Positions 8,131-15,883 of a stretch of DNA of 58,481 bases are shown one piece after another. The stretch's first letter is position 1; every line of letters starts with the position of its first letter. The stretch comes from Thermoplasmata archaeon. Lineage in GTDB: Archaea > Thermoplasmatota > Thermoplasmata > Lutacidiplasmatales > UBA184. The notes below the pieces were generated by a model. That model searched no databases. It saw nothing but the letters and a program-made list of their open reading frames with translations, and had not been told where the DNA came from. Location of the stretch: positions 1-58,481 of the forward strand of contig JAGWLG010000022.1 in assembly GCA_028864975.1 (NCBI GenBank), read 5' to 3'. A program made the translations under genes and the position numbers.

Positions 8131-9665
8131 CGCGTCTCCCGTTCCCCCTCCGGGGATTCCTCTACGAGCTACGGAGGGGCCTGCTCAACCCGGCCCTCTT
8201 TGCAATCACCGTCCTCTTGGTGGTGATCTCGATGGGAATCGTGACCACTTTCCACGTGGCTAGTGGAAGAAACTACGAGTCTTGCGAGGAGGTCGCATGG
8301 TACGTCGACGGCGCGTACCACTTCGTGGTTCACGTCCACGACCAACACGCTCTGCCGATTGCCGGGGTCCTTACGAACATCTCCCTCAGCACAGCTGCTG
8401 GCTCGCCTGGGTCCCCCCCAATCTACTTCGAAGGTCACACCGCCCCCAACGGTAGTTCTCAACTCGTGGCGCGCCTCCCTGTCGCGGACTACGTTTACTC
8501 GTTCTTTGCCATAGACCCGAACGCCAGTTCGTCCGGATGGGGCGAAGGATGCCTCTTCTCAGGCGGCAACACGACGGCAATCGCCACGGGACCACCCGGG
8601 AGCGTACACTCACTTGCCTGGGGGACTTGGACCCTCGTGGGTCTCGACTCATCGATCCCCAGCCCGCAGCTCCTGCTCTTCTTCCTTGGGCCAAACGGGA
8701 CCTCCCCCACTGGTGACCAGGCCTTCTGGGCAGGGGCGTTCAATGCCTCGGGTCGGGCAATGGGTGGGCCCAACCCCTTCCCTCCGCTTCCTGAGAGCGC
8801 GATGCATCGGTTGGGGACATTCCGAGGAGACGCACAGGTCTTCTCGTTCGCCGTGCCCAACGCCACGTGGACAGGGTGCTACAGCTGCACGAGTGATAAG
8901 GTGGTCCAGTTGGAAATCTTTTCGCCAACGGGCCAGATCCTGCTGGAGGACACCAACCTCTCGGCGAGCGACTTCGCACCCGTACCCACCGGACTGCTCG
9001 TCAATCAGGCTGACAGCCTGACCTTCTCCTTCATGAGCGAGTACGTTGGGCTCATCGCACCCTTCATGGCCATCGTCGCCGCCTACGCGCTCTATGCTCG
9101 GGACCGAATCTCCGGCGTCCTGGAGACCACCCAATGCGGACCGATCAGCCGCGAGGGGTTGGCTCTCTCGAGATGGGCGGCCGTGCTCGTGACCCTGGCG
9201 GTATCCTTGGTCGTCTCGCTCGCCGTCATCTCCGTCGAGATCCATTCGGTGCTGGGGGTTTACCTCCCCGCCTCCGTCCTTCTGGCCACCCTCGGGGCCG
9301 TGCTGGTCGAGGTCGGGGCGTTCAGCGGGTTGGTCATGCTCCTGTCGCGGTTCTCTCGTTCGCACGTGGTGGTCCTAGGGACAGCGTTCGGGCTGTTCCT
9401 CGGCTTCGAGGTTGGCTGGACCTTCCTAGACAACTTTCTGATAAGTTATGTCCAAGCATTACCCGGGGGCTCCTGGGTCTCGGCACAGTCCGTGGCAAAC
9501 CAGTTCGAGCTTCTCAACCCGTTGGGCACGCTTTTCCTGCTCTCGAGAATCTACGTCAATCCTCCCTTGTTGGGGGTCACCCAGGGAGAGATCGGGCTTG
9601 CCGGCTTCCTATGGGTAATGGCTCCGCTCGTCCTCTTCGTCCTCCACGCCAGGATGCGCGACTGA
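8127..9665 (+). CDS. ABC-2 type permease with a large extracytoplasmic domain
   Basis: The 512-aa membrane protein has one N-terminal segment (about residues 18-42), then about 260 residues outside the membrane, then roughly six membrane segments from about residue 305 to the C-terminus. The outer domain is beta-rich and has Cys pairs (SCEEVAWY, GEGCLFSGGN, WTGCYSCTSDKV). The topology, with one helix, an outer domain and then a helix bundle, matches ABC-2 permeases that carry a sensor or periplasmic-like domain between TM1 and TM2. GTG start at 8127 overlaps the ATPase stop by 4 bases. It lies downstream of a secreted Cys-rich protein, which is a possible but unproven cargo. Confidence 0.85.
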   Translation: MTRLPFPLRGFLYELRRGLLNPALFAITVLLVVISMGIVTTFHVASGRNYESCEEVAWYVDGAYHFVVHVHDQHALPIAGVLTNISLSTAAGSPGSPPIYFEGHTAPNGSSQLVARLPVADYVYSFFAIDPNASSSGWGEGCLFSGGNTTAIATGPPGSVHSLAWGTWTLVGLDSSIPSPQLLLFFLGPNGTSPTGDQAFWAGAFNASGRAMGGPNPFPPLPESAMHRLGTFRGDAQVFSFAVPNATWTGCYSCTSDKVVQLEIFSPTGQILLEDTNLSASDFAPVPTGLLVNQADSLTFSFMSEYVGLIAPFMAIVAAYALYARDRISGVLETTQCGPISREGLALSRWAAVLVTLAVSLVVSLAVISVEIHSVLGVYLPASVLLATLGAVLVEVGAFSGLVMLLSRFSRSHVVVLGTAFGLFLGFEVGWTFLDNFLISYVQALPGGSWVSAQSVANQFELLNPLGTLFLLSRIYVNPPLLGVTQGEIGLAGFLWVMAPLVLFVLHARMRD

Positions 9666-9867
9666 TCCTGACCTCCACACCTCGCAGGCGAACTCGCCGC
9701 CACCCGTCCGTGTTCGCCCCAGAGACCCCGCTCACAGTTATCTCGCACTTGGGCGGGCCCCGCCCCCCCGCTGACGGCGCGAACGAGAGCAATGGCTCCA
9801 CGCGCGTCGCTCCCTTCCCTTCTTCACCGTCATCGTATCGGATGCGTGCGGGCCTGGGGCACGCCGC

Positions 9868-9908
9868 CGTTCGGGGGCGGGGCGGCGGGTGCTCGCGCTG
9901 GCCGTTCG
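9868..9908 (+). repeat. Dispersed 41-bp repeat, copy 2
   Basis: It matches 4996-5036 at 39 of 41 positions in the same orientation. The 19-bp element cgggccgcacgtggctgtc follows at 9934-9952, closer than in the first copy, so the spacing between the two shared blocks has diverged. Confidence 0.7.
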
Positions 9909-9933
9909 TCGTCGCGGGGTGCGTTCGTGTCGC

Positions 9934-10161
9934 CGGGCCGCACGTGGCTGTCATCGGGCTGAAGCCTCAACGGCCGACCGCACTCCCTCCGAGGTCGCGG
10001 GACGTTCCCTCGCTCCGCTCGGCGAGGTCGCGTAAGGTCCTCGGCGGAACGAGGACGCATATCGCGACCTCGCGTCGCCAGCGACCCGCTTCGCGTCCGC
10101 CTCTGAGGCGGCTCGAAGGGGTGGGGTCGCCCGTCAACCCTTCGGGCGATGACAGCCACGT
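9934..10161. repeat. 19-bp repeat copy 2 with an inverted partner
   Basis: The block at 9934-9952 equals that at 5197-5215. Its core gcacgtggctgtcatcg (9939-9955) reappears as the reverse complement cgatgacagccacgtgc at 10145-10161, giving a perfect 17-bp inverted repeat around a 189-base spacer. This could be the ends of a small decayed element. Confidence 0.6.
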
Positions 10162-10244
10162 GCGCGGAAGGCGCCACGAACGCCGAGAGCCGAACGACCA
10201 CCGCGAGCGGGTGCCTCCCCACCCCCGAACTCGGGGAGAGGAAG

Positions 10245-10421
10245 ATGGGGATGGGGGAGTGGGAGCCGTGCACCTGCCAACCCGAGCAGCCGAACTGCCC
10301 GGCCTGCACGGGGGCCGAACACCCCTGCCTGCTCTGCAAGGAAGGATCCCCCACGCCGAGGGTCGGGGGTAGTGTGACGAAACCTGTTGATGTCGCCCCT
10401 GTCAGGAACGTGTTTGGGTAG
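10245..10421 (+). CDS. Small Cys-rich (possible zinc-binding) protein
   Basis: This 58-aa frame has six cysteines in the order CTCQPEQPNCPACTG...HPCLLCKEG, that is a CxC pair, then two CxxC pairs, as in small zinc-binding proteins. The ATG at 10245 is preceded by GGGGAGAGGAAG, which could serve as a Shine-Dalgarno; a longer frame from 10149 has no such support. The tail (about residues 33-58) looks unstructured. It sits between the repeat-rich gap and the insertion sequence. No homologue comes to mind, and short GC-rich frames can arise by chance, so support is moderate. Confidence 0.45.
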   Translation: MGMGEWEPCTCQPEQPNCPACTGAEHPCLLCKEGSPTPRVGGSVTKPVDVAPVRNVFG

Positions 10422-10573
10422 TCTCCTGACCTCAAGTATTCTACGGCCCCCTCGCGGGGCCTCGCGGAGGTCCGCCTGAGCTCGCTACCGCTCGCTTGGT
10501 CGCTCCGCTCCCGGACCCTTCGCTTGTCCGCCGATAGGCGGACCGAGAGCTACCGCTCGGCCTGCCGCCCGCG

Positions 10574-10590
10574 GTCCCCCTTCGGGGGAC
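10574..10590. repeat. TTC-loop hairpin beside the insertion sequence
   Basis: The arms gtccccc (10574-10580) and gggggac (10584-10590) enclose ttc. It lies 26 bases beyond the stop of the minus-strand transposase and may be its transcription-end structure or mark the element's boundary. Confidence 0.45.
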
Positions 10591-10615
10591 GCCGCTAGAA
10601 GAGGGGTGGAGTGGC

Positions 10616-11821
10616 TCAGGCCTGGACTCCCCACCTCAGATACCGACGGACTGCCAGCCCCCACACCCTCGGACGGAACCTCCGCACCAGCATCGTCAGG
10701 ACAAGGTTCCTCAGTCCCGAGCCCCAGTGGGCCCACTTCCGCTTACAACGGTCCGCGATCGCTCCCATCACCCTCTCCACCGCATTCGAGGTGGCGGGCA
10801 TCCAGAGCCCTCCTCCCACCTCGGCGAAGACCACCAGGGCCCGCATCTCCCGAAGGACGAATCGGGCCGACTGAGGGCACCCTCCCTGCTCCAGACGATG
10901 GCCCAGGGCCCCGAGCTCCTGGAGGGTGGCCCGCACCCTCTCCGTCACCGCCACCCCGTTCCCATCGTGGCGGTGGAACTCCACCGAGTTCCGCAGATGG
11001 GCCAGGAGACCCCGGACCGGACCTACGACCCGTTCCCTCTCCTCGAGGCTCATCCCCTCGTCGCCGAGGAGATCGTTCAGATGGCGACAGAAATGGACGT
11101 GGCACAACTGCTGGTACTCCGCCCCGAACGCTCGCAGCCCCGGGGCATCGTCGGTGGTGAGCTTCTGGACCTCCTCCCCCTCGAGAGAGGCCCCCGGGGG
11201 TGCGCCGACCCGAACGTTGACCAGCTCGACTCGGTGGTCCTGCCCTTGGCGGATCCCCGCCTCCACCTCGAGCTGCTGCTTCCTCTTCCGTCCCCTCACG
11301 AACGTCGAGTCCGTGGAGTGGTTCTGTCCCAGCTTCACCTCGACAGGGGGCGGGGGGTCCCTCTGGAGGGTTCTCTCGACCACCTGGGCCAGTTCCTTGA
11401 CGAAGTTCCAGATGGTCCGATGGGGGATGCGATAGCCCAGGACCCTTTCCATCAGACGAGAGGCCTCCGGGTACGTGCCCGTGAGGGCGTGCTCGGCGCA
11501 GGGAAGTCGCACATCGGGGGTGTAGCGCTTCTTCCCCAGGCCCAGGGCCTGGAGGAGAGGGATGAACGTCTTCCCGGCGACCCGGTCCCTCACCCGTCGG
11601 ACCCGCACGACCAGGGGTCCCATGCTCGTGCGGAAGCTGCGTTCATAGCCGCCCCAGAGACCGTAGCGGCACCTCCCGTCCTCCTGGCGCACCCTCCGAA
11701 GGTCGTCCAGGAGGTCCTCCTGGGTCCGTTCCATGACGGTGCGTAGGTCCTGGGTGCCCAGGTGCTTGGCGCGGTTCAGCAGATGACCAAAGTCTATGGC
11801 GGGGGGTGTCTCTCCATTCAC
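10616..11821 (-). mobile_element. Insertion-sequence transposase (DDE, MULE/IS256-superfamily-like)
   Basis: The 401-aa transposase is full length. An N-terminal zone (GGYERSFRTSMGPLVVRVRRVRDR) is followed by a helical DNA-binding area (about 100-150) and a DDE catalytic core. Candidate catalytic residues are Asp171 (STDSTF), Asp224 or Asp225 (TTDDAPG) and Glu349 (SNAVERVMG). Between the second Asp and the Glu sits CHVHFCRH (240-247), the C/H pattern seen in MULE and IS256 relatives. ISH6 and ISLre2 are other candidate families. I could not identify terminal inverted repeats or a target duplication by eye. Its 5' end overlaps the frame of a truncated gene on the plus strand by 26 bases, so insertion probably disrupted that gene. 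The transposase itself looks intact. Confidence 0.85.
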
Positions 11822-12671
11822 GGGCCTCTCTCCTTTGGGTTCTTGCGGTTCCCAACAGGGGAGAGGTTCCCCTCGCCATCAACAAATTCCTACACACCAC
11901 TGGGTCGGGTGGTGGCTCATCTCGGTCGGGGCGGGGCCTGCCTCCTATGACCACAGGTCGGAGCTCAAGGCCCTCCATCTCCGGTGGGACCCCACCGCCC
12001 GCGAGTGGACGGGGGTTGTCCTCGGGTCGGACATCGGGACGCTCGAGGGGTTGGGCCTCGCGGTCGAGGTCCGCCAACGCCGCCAGCCGCGCGAGCCCGC
12101 GTCCCCCATGCGCAAGCGGGACCACGCGAAGGCCTCCGTGGAGGCGTACGGGGCCCGGGGCGTCCAGGGGCGCGAGAGCGCCCGGTTCAGCCTTTCGGAC
12201 TCACCCGGCGGGGTTGGGCGAGTCCTCGCCGAAAACGGTCGGGCGTTTTCGGCCTTGGACGTCACGGCAGGGCTCCCCGACGACTCCCGCGAGGACGACC
12301 AGCGGGTCCAGGCCCAGGCCGAGCGGGAGCGCCAGGGGCGCGTCCGGGCCGCACGGGCGGTCATCCAGGCCCATCCGGGGCTCGAGACGGTTCTCGCCCG
12401 CGACCAGACCAAGCTCACCCTGTTCTGCGCGGTCCACCACGTGACACCGGACGAGCTATGCCCCCACGCGGAGACCAACGGAGTCCCCATCCGGGCCAGG
12501 GGGACCCCGCGCGATGGGATGTGCAGCTACTGCCACGGGTGGCACGCCTGGGCGCGGCCCGTGGACGTTGCGGACGTCGAGGAGGTCCTGGCGACCCCCG
12601 CGGATTGGTTGAGCGAGGTCCGGGCCCGGGAGGTCGCGATCCTGCCGGGCTCGGAGTGGAACGACGGGTGA
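11796..12671 (+). pseudogene. 5'-truncated gene next to the insertion sequence (CxxC-containing protein)
   Basis: The frame runs through the start of the opposing transposase, but coding-like sequence begins only near 11945 with DHRSELKALHLRWDPTARE, a motif like the 'alkalgfrWdp..rgW' segments that precede helicase or primase-like domains. No in-frame ATG or GTG exists between 11799 and that point, and residues before it read as non-coding (many W/G/H/P). The rest is charged and helical and ends with CSYCHGWHAWARPVDVADVE, a CxxC zinc-type motif that probably pairs with cysteines or histidines in FCAVHHVTPDELCPH. I infer that the N-terminus was lost when the insertion sequence arrived. An alternative is that ATG 11796 is used and gives a 291-aa chimera. 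Confidence 0.55.
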
Positions 12672-12695
12672 GGGACCCCGCTCCCCCGGCGTTGC

Positions 12696-12727
12696 GCCGG
12701 CCCCCTCCCCGGGGGGCGGGGGCCGGC
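12696..12727. terminator. Strong GC hairpin after the truncated gene
   Basis: The arms gccggccccc (12696-12705) and gggggccggc (12718-12727) form a perfect 10-bp stem with a 12-base loop, 25 bases past the stop at 12671. A short T-rich stretch (cgctttcgtttcttcg) follows immediately, which makes a transcription-end signal plausible. Confidence 0.55.
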
Positions 12728-12793
12728 GCTTTCGTTTCTTCGTGCGATAGGGACTTCCAGGCAGGTTCTCTAGGTGTCCAGGAGGATGTTGTA

Positions 12794-13186
12794 GTGAGCT
12801 CAGGAAGGTTTCGACCAAACGAGGAGGAGTTCCTCCCGATTCAATCAGGTGGTGGGCTATGGTTCGCCGTGGTTTGGCCCGATGGGACCGACGAAAGCTA
12901 CTCGAGCTCCAAGTCAGACCTCGATAGACTGCTCAAGCTCCTCGGCGGGAAGCGGGTCCCACTCCGAATCTACTCCGTGTGGCAGGGGCAGTACCGCACC
13001 GACCTGTTTCCTTGTCGTCCCGAGGTTCTCCGCAAGGAGCTGGCGGCGTCCCAGAGTCTTGGCTGGAGCCGGGTCCCCACCTGCGGGGCGGTTCGTCGTT
13101 TTGGAGATAAGAGTGAGTTTTCCGACTTCTGCCAGCGACACAAGGGCCACGAGGGGAAGCACTCGGCCCAGGGTAGCGAGTGGTAG
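12794..13186 (+). CDS. Hypothetical protein, 130 aa
   Basis: No family recognised. A GTG at 12794 is preceded by AGGAGG at 12780-12785 (8-base spacing), which decides the start even though the same frame stays open far upstream through Gly/Arg-rich nonsense. The N-terminal half is beta-like (GGLWFAVVWPDGTDESY, RVPLRIYSVWQGQYRTD). The C-terminal half has two cysteines and several histidines (CGAVRRFGDKSEFSDFCQRHKGHEGKH) that could bind a metal. It lies downstream of the truncated CxxC gene and the hairpin, in its own transcription unit. Confidence 0.65.
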   Translation: MSSGRFRPNEEEFLPIQSGGGLWFAVVWPDGTDESYSSSKSDLDRLLKLLGGKRVPLRIYSVWQGQYRTDLFPCRPEVLRKELAASQSLGWSRVPTCGAVRRFGDKSEFSDFCQRHKGHEGKHSAQGSEW

Positions 13187-13269
13187 TGGCTGCGATCGCC
13201 CGACCTCCATCAGTCTCGCCGTCTGGGTTAACCCCCTGTCCCCTGGCTGAGTGCAGGTGACGACACGCC

Positions 13270-14448
13270 CTACGCAGGCAATACCTCGGTCCATGATTTC
13301 ACCGTGATGTACGACGAGAAAGGTGCGTTGCATCGGAGGACCGTGGTGGGAAACCAGTGCGAACTTGGCGTCAGGAACGGAGGCCCGGTGATTGAGACCC
13401 ATGTCCCTGGTCCTGGCACGAACACCTCGTGCGACGTGCCGTTTGGACTGATGCTACTGGTCGGACCGCCGGTCCAAATGCTCGGGGCGTAGGAGAAGTT
13501 CCCAATCCAGCCTACGCAAATAGAGCCGTTCGGAGAACCCGTGAGTTCGACGAACCAACGGGTTGTGGTGTTGAGCTTGGTCGACTCCGGAGCCTGAACC
13601 ATTTGGGCATCCGGTGGCGAAGTCACGTAACACGACATCCCTCCACTGGGGACTGAAATGCAGTCCTCCATCCATGCGGAGACCCGTCCCGTAGGTGGCA
13701 CCAGCAGGCTCCCCGAGAAGAAACCCTCCGGGCCCGTGCCATTCCACCAGGCTTCGAACGTGATCGAGGATGTCGCGTTCCAGTAATTCCACGCTCTGAG
13801 GAAGGATGCGTTCGCCCAGGGGCCCGAGAGTGTGGTTCGACTGATGGAGGAACTTCCCCATCCGGTCCTGTTCGACTGGTCTGATAGGGCAGTACCCCAG
13901 AGTTCTGTGCAGTTGGTGAAGGCATAGCACGGGTCACCGAAGTCACCCCAGAAGAAAGAGAGTCGACCGGAGATGTGCCAAGTCATGGAGAAGGTCTCCG
14001 AATTGAAGCTGATGTTCTTTTCCCAGATGTTCCCCACGAAGACACTACGATTGGCTGGCTCCCAGCCCATCGCGGGTACCGACACCGTGTCGTTGTAAAC
14101 GGTCGCTCCCGGGGGGGGGCTGCCTGGGGGGCCGCCTCCCGGACCATTGCCTGCCCCGTGACCGCCCAGAGAGCCGTTGAAAACGAGGAAGAGCGTCGCC
14201 GACGAGACGGCCAAAGCCGCGACTGCTACGACCGCGATCAGAACAAGCAGTCGGTGACTTCCCTTGGGGGCTGCCGAGTGCGGTGCCCGGACGGGCGGTT
14301 CGGACTGACTTGCCCCCCACGACGCGAGCCCATTCGAAGGAGGAGGTCCCGGCTGTTCGACCGGCTCAGGCGACTGAGAGCCCCAGGGGCTCGGTGCAAC
14401 GCCATCCACGCATGTCGATAGTCCCCTCAACACAAAAACCGCACGCAT
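13270..14448 (-). CDS. Signal-anchored surface protein with Pro-rich N-terminus
   Basis: The protein has a Pro/Ser-rich cytoplasmic N-terminus (about 55 residues), one strong membrane segment (HRLLVLIAVVAVAALAVSS) and a Gly/Pro linker. About 300 extracytoplasmic residues follow, rich in Trp, Asn, Ser and Thr with many N-glycosylation-type sites (NWT/NGT/NAS classes, for example NRTGWG, NATSS, NGTGPEG). It is probably an N-glycosylated surface protein. I place the start at the ATG at 14448. The frame is open to 14613, but that part overlaps a 72-nt repeat-bounded insertion and reads poorly. Family not recognised. The start is uncertain, and an overlapping frame just upstream (14366-14644, minus) contains CADDCLDCGHD and could be a displaced N-terminal module. 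Confidence 0.65.
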   Translation of the reverse strand: MRAVFVLRGLSTCVDGVAPSPWGSQSPEPVEQPGPPPSNGLASWGASQSEPPVRAPHSAAPKGSHRLLVLIAVVAVAALAVSSATLFLVFNGSLGGHGAGNGPGGGPPGSPPPGATVYNDTVSVPAMGWEPANRSVFVGNIWEKNISFNSETFSMTWHISGRLSFFWGDFGDPCYAFTNCTELWGTALSDQSNRTGWGSSSISRTTLSGPWANASFLRAWNYWNATSSITFEAWWNGTGPEGFFSGSLLVPPTGRVSAWMEDCISVPSGGMSCYVTSPPDAQMVQAPESTKLNTTTRWFVELTGSPNGSICVGWIGNFSYAPSIWTGGPTSSISPNGTSHEVFVPGPGTWVSITGPPFLTPSSHWFPTTVLRCNAPFSSYITVKSWTEVLPA

Positions 14449-14483
14449 TGTCCGTGGGGCCGTCCCGGTCACCGGAGAGGGGC

Positions 14484-14563
14484 AGCTGACCAGTTGGGGG
14501 CCGCGGGCGGCCTCGGAGCGACGCCTGGGGGTCGCCCCTCGGCCGCACCAACTGGAGCTGACC
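14484..14563. repeat. MITE-like unit: inverted repeat flanked by direct repeats
   Basis: Direct repeats agctgacc occur at 14484-14491 and 14556-14563, exactly 72 bases apart. Inside them, ccagttgg (14490-14497) and ccaactgg (14548-14555) form perfect 8-bp inverted ends. The interior can fold further (gcgac with gtcgc). The arrangement looks like a miniature insertion with a 6-8 bp target duplication. It lies in the N-terminal extension of the surface-protein frame. Confidence 0.5.
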
Positions 14564-14729
14564 ATCCTGCACGAGCAGGTTGAACGGATCGTGGCCACAG
14601 TCCAGACAATCATCCGCGCACTCGCCCCTTCGGGCCGAGTGCACGAGGTGCGCCCTTCGTGCGCACGGGCCGCCTACGGCGGCCCTGGGACGCGCCTCCA
14701 GGAATCGCCGCGGGGTTCATCCACTGTCC

Positions 14730-15152
14730 ATGGATGTCATGGTCATGAGTGAGCCCGGCAGGTTGTGGGTAGGAAGCGTCGTGATAGAGACCAAGCCCTC
14801 CTCGTTCCACCGGTTGGTGAAGTTCTGGTGCGAGGCGCTGCACTACGTGCCGCGAGAACCCCTTGGGGACTGGGCGCTCCTTCGCGATCCGTTCAAGAGT
14901 GGCCCCAACATCGCCATCCAGCAGGCCCCCGAAAAGGCCGAGGTCCCGGGGCCGGAAGGCAGGTTCCATCTTGACCTCTACTCCAGCGACTGGAAGGCCG
15001 AGACCCAGAGGCTCCTCGGGCTGGGAGCCGCGATGGTTGAGCCCGCCCAGGAGGGGCGGGACTTCGCCACCCTCGCCGATCCCGACGGGAACCTTCTGGA
15101 CGTCATCGACGCGCGCGGTTACGGGTACAAGTTCGGCCAGCGTGGCCCTTGA
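14730..15152 (+). CDS. VOC (glyoxalase/bleomycin-resistance) superfamily protein
   Basis: About 140 residues with a single VOC-type module: the opening beta strand VGSVVIETKPSSFHRLVKFWCEAL, the middle FHLDLYSSDWKAETQRLLGLGA and the closing FATLADPDGNLLDVID. LADPDGNLLDV is the family's most recognisable motif, with the acidic residue of the metal site near its end. Potential metal ligands are His (RFHLDLY) and the terminal acidic residue. Such proteins include glyoxalases, dioxygenases and resistance proteins, so the substrate cannot be assigned. ATGs at 14730, 14739 and 14745 are all possible; MSEPGRLW from 14745 may be the natural start. The next gene begins 23 bases after its stop. Confidence 0.85.
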   Translation: MDVMVMSEPGRLWVGSVVIETKPSSFHRLVKFWCEALHYVPREPLGDWALLRDPFKSGPNIAIQQAPEKAEVPGPEGRFHLDLYSSDWKAETQRLLGLGAAMVEPAQEGRDFATLADPDGNLLDVIDARGYGYKFGQRGP

Positions 15153-15175
15153 GCTCCTCTCGGACGATCTCATCG

Positions 15176-15565
15176 ATGTCCGAGCAGAGCGGAAACACCG
15201 CCTCCGAGCACGCCAACAACGCCGAACGCACCACCTGCCCCACCTGCGGCCGACCTATCGGCGCCGCCCCCGCCGCGCCCGGGATTGCCGCGCTCCGCGC
15301 GAACAGCGAAGCGAGCCTTGAGGCGACCGTGGCCTCCGTGGGTCCCACCCGTGAGGTCGTCACCTCCCGAGGTCCCGCAGAGGTCGCCGACGCCGTGCTC
15401 CAGGACGCGAGCGGCACCGTGAAGCTCGTCTTGTGGGGTCCGCAGACCACGAAGCTCCAGGCGGGGCAGCGCGTGCGGCTCGCGGGCGCTTGGGTCAAGG
15501 AATACCGGGGCAGGCTCCAGCTCTCCCTTGGTTCGGCCGCGTCCATGGTCGTCTTGGGGCCCTGA
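15176..15565 (+). CDS. OB-fold nucleic-acid-binding protein with an N-terminal CxxC
   Basis: The 129-aa protein begins with a polar segment and CPTCGRPIG, half of a zinc ribbon or a redox pair. An OB-fold domain (about 50-129) follows: SLEATVASVGPTREVVTSRG, VADAVLQDASGTVKLVLWG, QRVRLAGAWVKEYRGRLQLSLG. The pattern D.SGTVKLVLWG...L..G..V...gawv.ey.G.lqLs is characteristic of the single-stranded DNA-binding OB folds of archaeal RPA/SOSS-B-like proteins. It probably binds single-stranded nucleic acid. ATG 15176 is chosen; an open frame starts 27 bases earlier. It follows the VOC gene closely. Having only two cysteines in the N-terminal motif is unusual for a ribbon and could mean dimeric zinc binding. 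Confidence 0.85.
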   Translation: MSEQSGNTASEHANNAERTTCPTCGRPIGAAPAAPGIAALRANSEASLEATVASVGPTREVVTSRGPAEVADAVLQDASGTVKLVLWGPQTTKLQAGQRVRLAGAWVKEYRGRLQLSLGSAASMVVLGP

Positions 15566-15779
15566 GGACGCGGCCTCGCGAGGGGCCCCGTGCCCCGGTC
15601 CTTCGGTTTGTGGCCGGGATGGGGGGCCCCTCGCCCGCAACGCGTCGATGGCGGTGCTCGGGCCCTGAGGCACCCGGGGTCTACGGCCTCCCTCCCTTTG
15701 TGAGGGAGGCCTCGGACGGACCAATCGGGGTCCGTCCAGCTCCGTCAGCGGATCGGCGCTTGACGGGTCTCCTCCCTCC

Positions 15780-15883
15780 GCGGGTGTGGCCGAGCGGTTG
15801 AAGGCGCCGGGCCGAAGGCGGGGTAACTCGTTGGAAACCCGGTGGGTGCTTGCACCCCGAGGGTTCGAATCCCTCCGCTCGCG
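15780..15883 (+). tRNA. tRNA-Ser (anticodon GGA) with a 19-nt intron
   Basis: Class II cloverleaf. The acceptor gcgggtg (15780-15786) pairs with cgctcgc (15876-15882), with G as discriminator at 15883, typical of serine. D arm gcc/ggc (15789-15791/15803-15805), anticodon stem ccggg (15807-15811)/cccgg (15838-15842), long variable arm gggtg/caccc, and T arm gaggg/ccctc around ttcgaat. The loop must be CTGGAAA with anticodon GGA at 15833-15835. That leaves 19 extra bases, 15813-15831, as an intron between positions 32 and 33, rather than the usual 37/38. With the intron removed the length is 85, normal for tRNA-Ser. The exact intron boundary can shift by a base or so. Confidence 0.9.

Larger units (their letters stand above)
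9666..10244. other. Gene-free stretch with dispersed and inverted repeats
   Basis: No supported gene. It contains copy 2 of the 41-bp repeat, copy 2 of the 19-bp repeat and, about 190 bases on, an inverted copy of the latter's core. The rest is GC-rich with short direct repeats of gaggtcgcg-type words around 9990-10080. Open frames on both strands are Arg/Pro/Ala-rich shadows. Confidence 0.55.

Noticed and set aside
10727..11746. Plus-strand frame of 339 aa inside the transposase region
   Set aside because: It is the complement of the transposase, whose DDE and CxxH-type motifs are clear, and it has a Pro/His/Arg-rich non-protein texture.
11984..12793. Long plus-strand frame with Gly/Arg/Pro-rich sequence overlapping the CxxC gene
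   Set aside because: The residues are low-complexity and the frame becomes plausible only from the GTG at 12794, which has its own Shine-Dalgarno. The upstream part is a shadow of the gene ending at 12671.
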